In this document: positions 1-7,310 of the stretch, in pieces | Position numbering within the stretch: position 1 is the stretch's first letter | Layout of the letters: each line of letters starts with the position of its first letter | Assembly (NCBI GenBank): GCA_016926855.1 | Contig: JAFGNT010000012.1 | Span: 1-64,000 of the forward strand | Direction of reading: 5' to 3' | Source of the DNA: Methanomicrobiaceae archaeon | Lineage (GTDB): Archaea; Halobacteriota; Methanomicrobia; Methanomicrobiales; Methanomicrobiaceae | DNA length: 64,000 nucleotides | Translations under genes and position numbers: made by a program | The notes under the pieces: generated by a model | The model's database searches: none | What the model saw: the letters and a program-made list of their open reading frames with translations, nothing else | Told to the model about the DNA's origin: nothing

Positions 1-171
1 CTTCTCGACTCCGTCATGGGCCACTCCGGCCTGGACGTAGTCGACGCAGCCGAACGGGTTGTCGTCCAGCACGGACTGGACCACGGTATTGAACGTGGCG
101 ATGTCCGCGATCGGAACGGTGAGTTCCCGCACGGCGGTCTTGGTGTTGTTGGTCTCGACAAAGTCTGCCAT
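1..171 (-). CDS. Hypothetical protein, N-terminal part (cut by window edge)
   Basis: Only the first 57 codons are in the window; the reading frame is open to the left edge. The protein starts MADFVETNNTKTAVRELTVP and has no signal peptide or membrane segment in this part. The start is well supported: GGAGAG lies about 6 nt before the ATG, and an AT-rich stretch further upstream can serve as TATA box. This reading frame is missing from the ORF track, which lists only its antisense shadow. I do not recognise the family. Its position at the left end of an accessory region means it could be a virus or plasmid protein, but nothing in these 57 residues shows that. Confidence 0.6.
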   Translation of the reverse strand, partial: MADFVETNNTKTAVRELTVPIADIATFNTVVQSVLDDNPFGCVDYVQAGVAHDGVEK

Positions 172-223
172 TGTTTTCTCTCCTGCCTGGCGTTTCCCCG
201 GGTACTCTGACAGACGCTTCTAA

Positions 224-244
224 AATATTACCATAAGTAATATT
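224..244. promoter_or_regulatory. Inverted repeat AATATTAC-N5-GTAATATT in promoter region
   Basis: A perfect 8-bp inverted repeat with a 5-nt spacer lies in the 125-nt gap between the leftward partial gene and the rightward 81-aa gene. On the minus strand it also supplies a TATA-like AATATTTTAG, about 50 nt before the leftward start codon. It may be an operator or simply a symmetrical AT-rich promoter; its role is inferred from position only. Confidence 0.3.
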
Positions 245-296
245 AATCTGCCTTAACCGCGGAGTGTTTCACGAAAGAATGGGGGAGAAATGAGAA

Positions 297-542
297 ATGG
301 GAGACGAGAAATCGGCCCGCGAGATGATCTATGAGACGAACCGGGACGTCAAGTGGATCTGCAAAACGCTGCAGCGGATGGATGAGCAGGATACCGACTT
401 CGAGGCCCGGCTCCGGGCCCTTGAGGACTGGCATAACACGAAGATCGGTGAGGAGCAGCGGACGCAGCGGATCGGTGCGAGTGCGGGCGGCCTGATGGGT
501 GGCGTGGTGGCGGTGGTTGTGCGGTTTTTGTGGGGAGGGTGA
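297..542 (+). CDS. Small XhlA-like protein: helical region plus C-terminal membrane segment
   Basis: The 81-residue protein has a charged, probably helical N-terminal part (about residues 1-55, with Glu, Arg and Lys alternating as in a coiled coil). It ends in one glycine/valine-rich hydrophobic segment (about residues 60-78) and WGG. This layout is that of small phage proteins of the hemolysin XhlA/holin-associated type and of many archaeal virus or plasmid membrane proteins. A purine-rich GGGGGAG precedes the start. Similarity is by architecture only; I cannot assign a family firmly. It stands alone between divergent or convergent neighbours and fits a mobile-element gene. Confidence 0.5.
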   Translation: MGDEKSAREMIYETNRDVKWICKTLQRMDEQDTDFEARLRALEDWHNTKIGEEQRTQRIGASAGGLMGGVVAVVVRFLWGG

Positions 543-580
543 AGGGTCTGCGGATGACTCTTTCAAGATGGGCCCCGCAA

Positions 581-829
581 TCACACGGCTCCTGACTCAT
601 GTCGTGCTTCTCGTCGCCACTTCATCATCATTTTGAGCATATGGGCCATATGCACCACAAACCCCCCCAGCGCCAGGTACGCGAGCGTGTAGTACACGAA
701 ATAGAACCACGACCCGCCAAAGGGGTAGTGCGCATGCACGTACAATGCGAGCACACCCACGATGAAGAGCACGACTATCACCTTTGTAGGGCCGAGGTTC
801 CGGGTGATGTCGCGGTACTTTTCATCCAT
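581..829 (-). CDS. Small membrane protein with two transmembrane segments
   Basis: Read from the ATG at 829 the protein has 82 residues, starting MDEKYRDITRNLGPTKVIVV. This start has GGAGA about 9 nt upstream and lies after the stop of the upstream gene; the longer ORF in the track would overlap that gene. Two hydrophobic stretches (about residues 16-34 and 42-66) suggest a hairpin in the membrane, with several His, Tyr and Met residues in and after the second helix and a basic tail. It probably forms an operon with the 171-aa gene 34 nt upstream. The function is unknown. Confidence 0.55.
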   Translation of the reverse strand: MDEKYRDITRNLGPTKVIVVLFIVGVLALYVHAHYPFGGSWFYFVYYTLAYLALGGFVVHMAHMLKMMMKWRREARHESGAV

Positions 830-863
830 GCAGGCTGTCTCCGGGGTATTCGTTAGCAGAATA

Positions 864-1379
864 TCACATTCGGTTCCCAAGAGTCTTTTGCCGGTCATCC
901 CAGGCGGCCATCTTTTCCCGCCGTTTGCTCGCCGGAGGGGCGATCTGGATAGAGAGAAACATCCGGTCCGCCTCCTCGGAAAACCGCAGCAGTGCCTCGT
1001 CCGGCTCGAAAGCGATCACCCGGACGGCCGCACCCCGCTCGTGGGCCTGCATCCGGCAGGCCTCGGTGAACCGCCAGCAGCTCTCCTCCTCCGCCTCGAG
1101 CATTCCGGGGAAGTACTCGATGAGGATCATCCGGGCCTCCGTCTCCTCGAGGATCTCGCAGACCTCCGAAAGCGTCCGGATCTCCCGGTGCTTTACAAGG
1201 AAGTAGAACGGGCCGAGAGCAGGCAGGACGTCGGGTGCGTTCCTGCAGAGGTAGAGCGGCGGCTCTTTCTGCTTTGAAACGGCCCGCTCGAGCCCGGACG
1301 TGAGGACATGCTCCGGAGCGATAAGGACGGTGAAACTCGACTGGTCGTGGGTGAAGGCGTAAGGGATCCAGAAGGTCAT
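864..1379 (-). CDS. Hypothetical protein, possibly a P-loop-less RecA-fold domain
   Basis: A 171-residue soluble protein. It begins with an aromatic motif (WIPYAFTHDQSSFTVLIAP), has a hydrophobic strand followed by acidic residues (MILIEYF) and ends in a basic tail. The order of strands resembles RecA/KaiC-like archaeal regulators that lack a Walker A motif, but this is a weak impression and no catalytic motif is visible. It is divergent from cdc6 across a 132-nt promoter region and is followed by the small membrane protein. Real coding is supported by length and by normal codon use compared with its neighbours. Confidence 0.55.
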   Translation of the reverse strand: MTFWIPYAFTHDQSSFTVLIAPEHVLTSGLERAVSKQKEPPLYLCRNAPDVLPALGPFYFLVKHREIRTLSEVCEILEETEARMILIEYFPGMLEAEEESCWRFTEACRMQAHERGAAVRVIAFEPDEALLRFSEEADRMFLSIQIAPPASKRREKMAAWDDRQKTLGNRM

Positions 1380-1430
1380 AGCACCGTGACGATCGGCCGG
1401 GCGCAGGGATGAAGGTGCGATGTGCGGGGA

Positions 1431-1490
1431 GTGAAACTATACGGACGGTGCTTTTCACTTTCACCAACCACGGGGTTTTCCCCTATATAG
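1431..1490 (+). promoter_or_regulatory. cdc6 promoter with TTTCAC repeats and G-string; possible ORB-like element
   Basis: A TATA box CTATATAG at 1483-1490 lies about 25 nt before the cdc6 ATG, and no Shine-Dalgarno motif precedes that ATG, so the mRNA is probably leaderless. Directly upstream are GTGAAA at 1431, a perfect tandem hexamer TTTCACTTTCAC at 1453-1464 and the symmetrical GGGGTTTTCCCC at 1472-1483. Inverted GTGAAA/TTTCAC motifs followed by a G-string next to a cdc6 gene recall archaeal origin recognition boxes. The match to a known ORB consensus is only partial. Confidence 0.45.
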
Positions 1491-1511
1491 CCCGCCGTCC
1501 CTCGCTTCAGT

Positions 1512-2639
1512 ATGAAAGGACAATACCTACGCTGGGACCAGACGCTTTTCCGTGACGCAGAAGTCTTCGAATTCGACCATCTCCCCGATGCGTTCCGGCA
1601 CCGGGAGCGGCAGATGAAGGAGCTCGCCTTCCTCGTCGCACCGGGCCTTCGGGGCGGCCGGCCCCTGAGCGCGATCTGCTTCGGCCTGCCGGGGACCGGA
1701 AAAACGACCTGCATGCGCAAGCTCTTCGCCGAGGTCGAGGAGACGACCCGCTCGCTTGTCCCGGTGTACATCAACTGCCAGGTGGACCACACGAAGCTGA
1801 TGGTGTTCTCCAAGATCTACCAGAAGCTCACCGGCCACCTGCCGCAGACGAGCGGGGTCCCGGTCCGGAAGGTGCTCGACGCGATCGCGAGGCACATGAT
1901 CAAGGAGGGCCGGGTGCTGGTGGTCTGCCTGGACGATGCGAACTTCATGCAGGGCGACCGGACCCTGAGCGACACGCTCTACACCCTGCTCCGGACCCAC
2001 GAGGAGTATCCGGGCACCCGGATCGGGGTGATCGCGACGGTCTCCGACGTGCACCATGATCTTGCAGGCGGGCTGGACCCGTGCGTGGTCTCGGTCTTCC
2101 GGCCCTCACGGGTCTACTTCGATCCCTACACGGAGGAGGAGACGCGGGAGATCCTCGCCGAGCGGGTCCGGCAGGGGCTTTACCCCGGCGTGGTCCCGGA
2201 GGCGATGCTCGGTCTGATTGTTGCGCAGACGATGACGTGCGGGGATCTCCGGGTGGGCCTCGATATGCTGAAGCGTTCGGTGCTTGCGGCGGAGCATGAC
2301 GGCCGGACGGAAGTTGCCGAAACGGACATCATGGCGGCCTACGAGATGGCGAAGCATGTCCATCTTGTCGCATCGGTCCGGGCCCTGAGCCCTCCGGAGA
2401 AGCGGCTGCTGCTCCACATCGCGAAGCGGGCCCTCGATGAGGAGGGGGAGATGACATCGGGGGCGGTCTTCCGCTCGGCGAAGGAGTCGATGCGGATGAG
2501 CTACACGGCCTTTTTCGAGCGGCTGAAGAAGTTTGAGGAGATGCGCCTCGCCGAGCTCCGGGCAGTGACCGGCCGGGGCCGGACGCGGGAGATTGTGCTG
2601 CGGTATGATGCGGAGAAGGTGGTGGAGGTGTGCGGGTGA
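1512..2639 (+). CDS. cdc6: Orc1/Cdc6-type replication initiator ATPase
   Basis: This AAA+ protein recognises archaeal replication origins and loads the MCM helicase. Its 375 residues match the family length. Visible motifs are Walker A GLPGTGKTT (about residue 59), Walker B VVCLDDAN (about 140), a sensor region around residues 175-185 and a C-terminal winged-helix domain from about residue 290. The start ATG is 25 nt after a TATA box, consistent with a leaderless transcript. The gene is divergent from two small hypothetical genes and lies in an accessory region, so it may serve the main chromosome or be the initiator of an integrated replicon. The family assignment is firm; the role is not settled. 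Confidence 0.93.
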   Translation: MKGQYLRWDQTLFRDAEVFEFDHLPDAFRHRERQMKELAFLVAPGLRGGRPLSAICFGLPGTGKTTCMRKLFAEVEETTRSLVPVYINCQVDHTKLMVFSKIYQKLTGHLPQTSGVPVRKVLDAIARHMIKEGRVLVVCLDDANFMQGDRTLSDTLYTLLRTHEEYPGTRIGVIATVSDVHHDLAGGLDPCVVSVFRPSRVYFDPYTEEETREILAERVRQGLYPGVVPEAMLGLIVAQTMTCGDLRVGLDMLKRSVLAAEHDGRTEVAETDIMAAYEMAKHVHLVASVRALSPPEKRLLLHIAKRALDEEGEMTSGAVFRSAKESMRMSYTAFFERLKKFEEMRLAELRAVTGRGRTREIVLRYDAEKVVEVCG

Positions 2640-2660
2640 TCTGCTGGTATCTGGGGTTGG

Positions 2661-3206
2661 CTAGTGTATTCCGGAGATCATTTCTTCCAATTGTTTGAAA
2701 CCTTCCTGGGCGGCATCAATGCTTTTTGCCCCGGTAACGATCACACTTCCGGTCGAGAAAAGAAGAAAACTCAAACCCCAATCCTTATAGATCAGCGCCG
2801 GTAACTGCTCCGGTTCGTACTCCGCTTTCTGTGGGTCAAGAGACGCAATGATGGTCTCAAGAGGCGCGTTGAGCTCGATTTTATCTTTGGCGACAACATT
2901 GTTGATAACTACCCTAGCAATGTCTGCATCGATTCCTGTCGACCTGATGAGAGTAAGTATACGCTGAACGATGCTGTCCAGATATTCGATAACGCCTTTA
3001 CCGGTGATTAAATACTTTCCGGACCGGTAAAAAGCGATGTATCGGTTCTCAGGCTGAAGGCGGTACTTCAGCCAGTGGCCGGTTGATTTCTGGAGCATGG
3101 ATCCCTTCAGGTGCGCCTGGAGATATTCGAGATCGAGTGGAACGGTTAGGGTAGCCGTTGCAACAACGTTCGTGATTTCCATATCAATCGTCCGGGTGGT
3201 ACTCAT
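2661..3206 (-). CDS. tbp: TATA-box binding protein paralogue (divergent)
   Basis: TBP nucleates transcription by binding the TATA box. The 181 residues form the usual two direct repeats, with matching segments YIAFYRSGKYLITG in the first and LSFLLFSTGSVIVTG in the second, and AEYEPEQLPALIYK before the second. The first repeat is clearly more diverged than in the TBP encoded at 45.8-46.4 kb (for example TGHWLKYRLQPENRYIAF), and the acidic C-terminal tail is short. It diverges from hsdM across a 74-nt region with shared AT-rich promoter elements. Methanomicrobiales often carry extra TBPs; in this accessory region it may direct transcription of special promoters. Confidence 0.9.
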   Translation of the reverse strand: MSTTRTIDMEITNVVATATLTVPLDLEYLQAHLKGSMLQKSTGHWLKYRLQPENRYIAFYRSGKYLITGKGVIEYLDSIVQRILTLIRSTGIDADIARVVINNVVAKDKIELNAPLETIIASLDPQKAEYEPEQLPALIYKDWGLSFLLFSTGSVIVTGAKSIDAAQEGFKQLEEMISGIH

Positions 3207-3234
3207 TGCAGGTTATGGATGATGAAGGTTACAA

Positions 3235-3255
3235 TCAATAAAACAATATTTAATA
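3235..3255. promoter_or_regulatory. Shared divergent promoter of tbp paralogue and hsdM
   Basis: ATATTTAATA at 3246-3255 is a good TATA box about 30 nt before the hsdM ATG. On the opposite strand GTTTTATTG at about 3235-3243 is 30-35 nt before the tbp ATG. Neither start codon has a convincing Shine-Dalgarno motif, so both transcripts may be leaderless. The two boxes almost touch, so the genes probably compete for, or are co-regulated by, the same factors. Confidence 0.45.
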
Positions 3256-3280
3256 GGCTTTCTCATCATCGGATAGGTAT

Positions 3281-5323
3281 ATGGATAATTTCCAGCACAT
3301 CACCAATTTTATATGGAATGTTGCGGATGATGTCCTCCGGGATGATTTTAAGCGCTCAAAATACCCGGACGTTATCCTGCCGTTCACGGTGCTGCGCCGT
3401 ATCGACTGCGTGCTTGCACCGACCAAGGAGAATGTGCTACAGAAATACAACGAACTGAAAGACGAGATCGAAAACCTCGATGGCATTCTCAAACACGAAT
3501 CGGGCTACGCGTTCTATAATGTTTCAAAATACGATTTCAAACGCCTCCTCGATGATCCGGGGAATATCCAGAAGAACCTGATCGACTATATCAACGGCTT
3601 TTCTGAGAATGTCAGGGATATTCTTGACCGGTTCAAGATCCGAAATTCCATCCAGACATTGCACGAGAAGGGATCACTCCACTTCCTCATTCAGAAGTTC
3701 GCCTCCGACACGGTGAACCTCCACCCCGACCGCGTGAGCAGTCACCAGATGGGCTACATTTTTGAGGAGCTCATCCGGAAGTTCAACGAACAGAATAACG
3801 AGAACCCCGGTGAGCACTTCACGCCACGCGAAGTGGTCAAACTGATGGCGAACCTGATGCTCAGCGGCGATGAGGATATGCTCGCCCACAATCATATCAT
3901 CAAGACCGTCTTTGACCCGGCCTGCGGAACCGGAGGCATGCTCTCCGTTACAAAGGAGCATATCCTCGCCGATATCAACCCGAACGCGGATATACGGCTC
4001 TTCGGGCAGGAGACGAACGACGAGACGTATGCGGTCTGCAAGAGCGATATGCTGATCAAGGGCGATGACCGCGATGCGGACAACATCAAACCTGATACCT
4101 CGTTCTCAAGAGACGGCCACGCGGACACGAAGTTCGACTATATGATCTGCAATCCGCCTTACGGGAAGTCGTGGAAGAAAGAGGAGGATTTCATTAAAGC
4201 CGAGTATAATCGCGGGTCGGCCGGGCGTTTCGAGGCGGGTCTTCCCCGTATCAGCGACGGGCAGCTCCTGTTCCTGCAGCATATGATCGCCAAGCGCAAG
4301 GCGCCGGAGGACGGCGGGAGCAGGATCGCGATCGTCATGAACGGCTCGCCGCTCTTCACCGGGGATGCCGGGTCGGGGGAGAGCGAGATCCGGCGCTGGA
4401 TCCTCGAAAACGACTGGCTGGAGGCGATCGTGGCACTTCCGGGCCAGCTCTTCTACAATACGGGGATCAACACCTACATCTGGGTAATGACGAACCGCAA
4501 GGACAAGGCCCGACGGGGAAAGGTGCAGCTCATCGACGCGACCGCATGCTATAAAAAGATGCGAAAGAGCCTCGGGGACAAGCGCCACGAGATCTCCGAT
4601 GAGCAGATCAGGGAGATCACGGGGCTCTTCCACGCCTTTGAGGAGTCGGAGACGGTGAAGATCTTTGCCACTACCGATTTCGGGTACCGGAAGATCACCG
4701 TCGAGCGCCCCCTCCGCCTTAACTTCTGCATGTCTCCTGAGCGGATCGAACGGCTGCAGTCCGAAGGCGCGTTCCAGAGGCTCGCGACGAGCAAGAAGAA
4801 GGGCGATGCCGGGGCTTCTGAGATCGCAGAGGGGAGGCAGAAACAGGAGATGATCCTCTCGGTGCTCCGGGAAATGGCGGGCGACGAGGTCTATCTCGAC
4901 CAGCAACAGTTTGAGAAGATGCTCGCTGCCGGGTTCAAGCAACGCGGGGTGAAACTCGATGCCCCGGTGAAGAAAGCGGTTCTTTCGGCGCTCTCGGAGC
5001 GTGACGAGACCGCTCCTGTCTGCTACAATGCCAGAGGTGAGCCGGAGGCTGATCCAAATCTCCGCGATACCGAGAATGTTCCCCTGAGCGAATCCATATC
5101 CGCGTATTTCGAGCGCGAGGTGCGGCCCCACGTTCCCGACGCCTGGATCAACGATTTGGTCACGGATCCGAAGGACGGACGAATAGGCAAGGTCGGCTAC
5201 GAGATCAACTTCAACCGCTACTTCTACACTTACACGCCGCCCCGGCAGCTGGAGGAGATCGAGGCGGATATCAAGACGCTCGAAGCGGAGATTCTCGTGA
5301 TGGTGAAGGAGATGATGGGATGA
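3281..5323 (+). CDS. hsdM: Type I restriction-modification system, DNA methyltransferase subunit HsdM
   Basis: HsdM methylates adenine N6 within the sequence chosen by HsdS. The protein has the N-terminal helical HsdM domain (about residues 1-150), the SAM-binding motif FDPACGTGGM (about 211) and the catalytic NPPY motif in ICNPPYGKSW (about 289). At 680 residues it is longer than the usual 500 or so; the extra C-terminal part (after about residue 480) is charged and helical, ending in a probable coiled coil (LEEIEADIKTLEAEI). It is the first gene of hsdM-hsdS-DUF2513-hsdR. The start is chosen because it lies 25-30 nt after the TATA box. The frame is intact. Confidence 0.95.
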   Translation: MDNFQHITNFIWNVADDVLRDDFKRSKYPDVILPFTVLRRIDCVLAPTKENVLQKYNELKDEIENLDGILKHESGYAFYNVSKYDFKRLLDDPGNIQKNLIDYINGFSENVRDILDRFKIRNSIQTLHEKGSLHFLIQKFASDTVNLHPDRVSSHQMGYIFEELIRKFNEQNNENPGEHFTPREVVKLMANLMLSGDEDMLAHNHIIKTVFDPACGTGGMLSVTKEHILADINPNADIRLFGQETNDETYAVCKSDMLIKGDDRDADNIKPDTSFSRDGHADTKFDYMICNPPYGKSWKKEEDFIKAEYNRGSAGRFEAGLPRISDGQLLFLQHMIAKRKAPEDGGSRIAIVMNGSPLFTGDAGSGESEIRRWILENDWLEAIVALPGQLFYNTGINTYIWVMTNRKDKARRGKVQLIDATACYKKMRKSLGDKRHEISDEQIREITGLFHAFEESETVKIFATTDFGYRKITVERPLRLNFCMSPERIERLQSEGAFQRLATSKKKGDAGASEIAEGRQKQEMILSVLREMAGDEVYLDQQQFEKMLAAGFKQRGVKLDAPVKKAVLSALSERDETAPVCYNARGEPEADPNLRDTENVPLSESISAYFEREVRPHVPDAWINDLVTDPKDGRIGKVGYEINFNRYFYTYTPPRQLEEIEADIKTLEAEILVMVKEMMG

Positions 5324-5408
5324 CGGTGACACCCTGCGTGCCTGAGCCCCTGCCTCTGAACACTATCTACTGGGGGAACAACATCCCGTGGAAAGCGACG
5401 GTGGCGGC

Positions 5409-6755
5409 ATGAGCACGGGAGCGGACGAGGCCTTCACCATCGACCCGGCGACCGTGCGGGAGTGGAAGCGGTATCCTGAGTATAAGGATTCTGGGGTGGA
5501 ATGGCTCGGGGAGGTACCGGTGGGGTGGAGTAAGCAGAAATTAGGGTGGGTTGCTGACTTGATTGTACCTCAAAGAGATAAACCTCCTATTTTTGGCGGA
5601 AATATTCCTTGGATCCGCATTGAAGATTTCAAAGGAAAATATATTTCAGATTCAAAGTCCGGTCAGCGTGTGAGTCCTGAAACCATCAAAAACATGAATT
5701 TAAAGGTACATCCGGCCGGTACGGTTCTCTGTTCATGTAGTTGTAATATGGGCATAACAGCCATAGTTGAAAGGCCCCTAATTTCAAATCAAACGTTTAT
5801 CGGCATTTTTCCAAGGAAGAACATCAGCTCTGAATTTTTGTATTACCTTATGGGTGGCATAAGTGATCAGTTACAGGCGTTGGGTTCGGGTGCGATCCAA
5901 CAATATTTGTCTCGAGAAAATTTCTACAACCTAAAACTGGCAATTCCACCTCTCCCCGAACAACACACCATCGCCGCCTTCCTCGACCGCGAGACCGCCC
6001 GTATCGACGCCCTCATCGAAAAGAAGCGCCGCTTCATCGAGCTTTTAGAGGAGAAGCGCCAGGCCCTCATCAGCCACGCCGTGACTAAAGGGCTCGACCC
6101 GGATGCGGAGATGAAGGACTCGGGAGTGGAGTGGATCGGAGAGGTGCCGGTGGGATGGGAGATCAAAAAGATTCATCGAATCGTTAAAAGAGTGATAAAT
6201 AAAAATGATGATGGTTCAGAAAGACCGATGCTTTCTTTATCTTCAACTAAAGGAATTGTATATAAAATTTATGAAGATGAATCTTTAATTCGTCCACACG
6301 ATGAATGTCTAACATATCAGATTGTAAAACCAAATCAATTGGTTGTTAATCCGATGTGGATAATCAACTCATCCATAGGAGTTTCTAAGTTGACGGGAAT
6401 AGTAAGTCCCGCATACAGAGTATATGATATTAACAAATCATTGTTGCCTGAATATTTGCATCTTCTCGTAAAATCCCCATTATATATTAGCCAATATTGG
6501 AGATATATTCGTGGACTAAAAACGTATGATCGCTCAGTGAGGGAAATCGATTTCTATCAAATAGAGTGTCTCATACCGCTATATGATGAACAGAAAATGA
6601 TTGTTGAATACATTCAAAGTAATACTTCTCAGTACGACTCTCTAGTTATAAAAACCAATCAGCAAATCGAAAAACTCCAGGAATTCCGCACCGCCCTCAT
6701 CTCCGCTGCCGTGACCGGGAAGATCGACGTCCGGGGCGAGGAGGAGGCCGCATGA
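5409..6755 (+). CDS. hsdS: Type I restriction-modification system, specificity subunit HsdS
   Basis: HsdS selects the target sequence. It shows the classical two-fold layout: an N-terminal conserved segment (YKDSGVEWLGEVPVGW), the first target recognition domain, a conserved helical spacer (LPEQHTIAAFLDRETARIDALIEKK), a second copy of the entry motif (MKDSGVEWIGEVPVGWEI), the second recognition domain and a closing helical repeat ending in SAAVTGKID. Both recognition domains (roughly nt 5540-5930 and 6165-6660) are much more AT-rich than the spacers, as expected from domain exchange. I prefer the ATG at 5409 over an in-frame GTG at 5388. The stop overlaps the next gene by 4 nt. Both halves are intact. 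Confidence 0.93.
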   Translation: MSTGADEAFTIDPATVREWKRYPEYKDSGVEWLGEVPVGWSKQKLGWVADLIVPQRDKPPIFGGNIPWIRIEDFKGKYISDSKSGQRVSPETIKNMNLKVHPAGTVLCSCSCNMGITAIVERPLISNQTFIGIFPRKNISSEFLYYLMGGISDQLQALGSGAIQQYLSRENFYNLKLAIPPLPEQHTIAAFLDRETARIDALIEKKRRFIELLEEKRQALISHAVTKGLDPDAEMKDSGVEWIGEVPVGWEIKKIHRIVKRVINKNDDGSERPMLSLSSTKGIVYKIYEDESLIRPHDECLTYQIVKPNQLVVNPMWIINSSIGVSKLTGIVSPAYRVYDINKSLLPEYLHLLVKSPLYISQYWRYIRGLKTYDRSVREIDFYQIECLIPLYDEQKMIVEYIQSNTSQYDSLVIKTNQQIEKLQEFRTALISAAVTGKIDVRGEEEAA

Positions 6756-7117
6756 AGCGGGATATGGATCTAGTGCGGCAGATCCTCCTTGAGGTTGAGA
6801 AGAATTCGGATGCATATGCACCAGTTGAGCTCAGCATAGAGGGCTACTCTGAGAATGACATTGCACATCACATTGCCCTTCTCGTGGAAGCAGGACTACT
6901 CGTCAATTTTTTCAACGATGGCAAAATCTTTCCTGTCGCTATGGCCACCCAGATGACTTGGGCAGGCCACGACTTCCTCGACGCCTGCCGTGACGAGGGT
7001 CGGTGGCAGAAAGCGAAGAGTATTATCGGAGAGCAGGTGAAGAGCGCCCCGTTTGATGTCCTCAAAGTGGTTCTCGTGAAGTTGATCGAACTCCAGGTAT
7101 ACCAAGCAATCACGTAG
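6752..7117 (+). CDS. DUF2513 family protein inside the type I R-M operon
   Basis: The 121-residue protein begins KRDMDLVRQILLEVE, contains IAHHIALLVEAGLL and ends with the basic, hydrophobic pattern typical of DUF2513 (the TWAGHDFLDACRDEGRWQKAK stretch is characteristic). The fold is probably winged-helix-like. Members are often found beside restriction-modification or phage genes; the function is not established. It overlaps hsdS by 4 nt (ATGA), so it is translated with it, and hsdR follows after 193 nt. It may regulate restriction or act as an accessory defence component; this is inference from position. Confidence 0.8.
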   Translation: MKRDMDLVRQILLEVEKNSDAYAPVELSIEGYSENDIAHHIALLVEAGLLVNFFNDGKIFPVAMATQMTWAGHDFLDACRDEGRWQKAKSIIGEQVKSAPFDVLKVVLVKLIELQVYQAIT

Positions 7118-7310
7118 GTGCAGATCCACCACCGGTATTACCATCCAAAAAATGTCGCTTTCCCGGCCAAAGTACCATCCTTTTATGCAATTCAGACCCC
7201 ATGGGAAGACCGGATCAATAGATTGATGTCATTCCCCCGCCCAATCACCGTTATCCAGCCAAACGACCGGCATCCGCGTCCCGGAAGGTCGGCAGGAGGC
7301 TATAGGGCAC

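Noticed and set aside
4106-5332. Minus-strand ORF of 408 aa over hsdM
   Set aside because: It has no domain, lies antisense to HsdM with clear methyltransferase motifs, and consists mostly of Leu, Arg, Asp and Pro.
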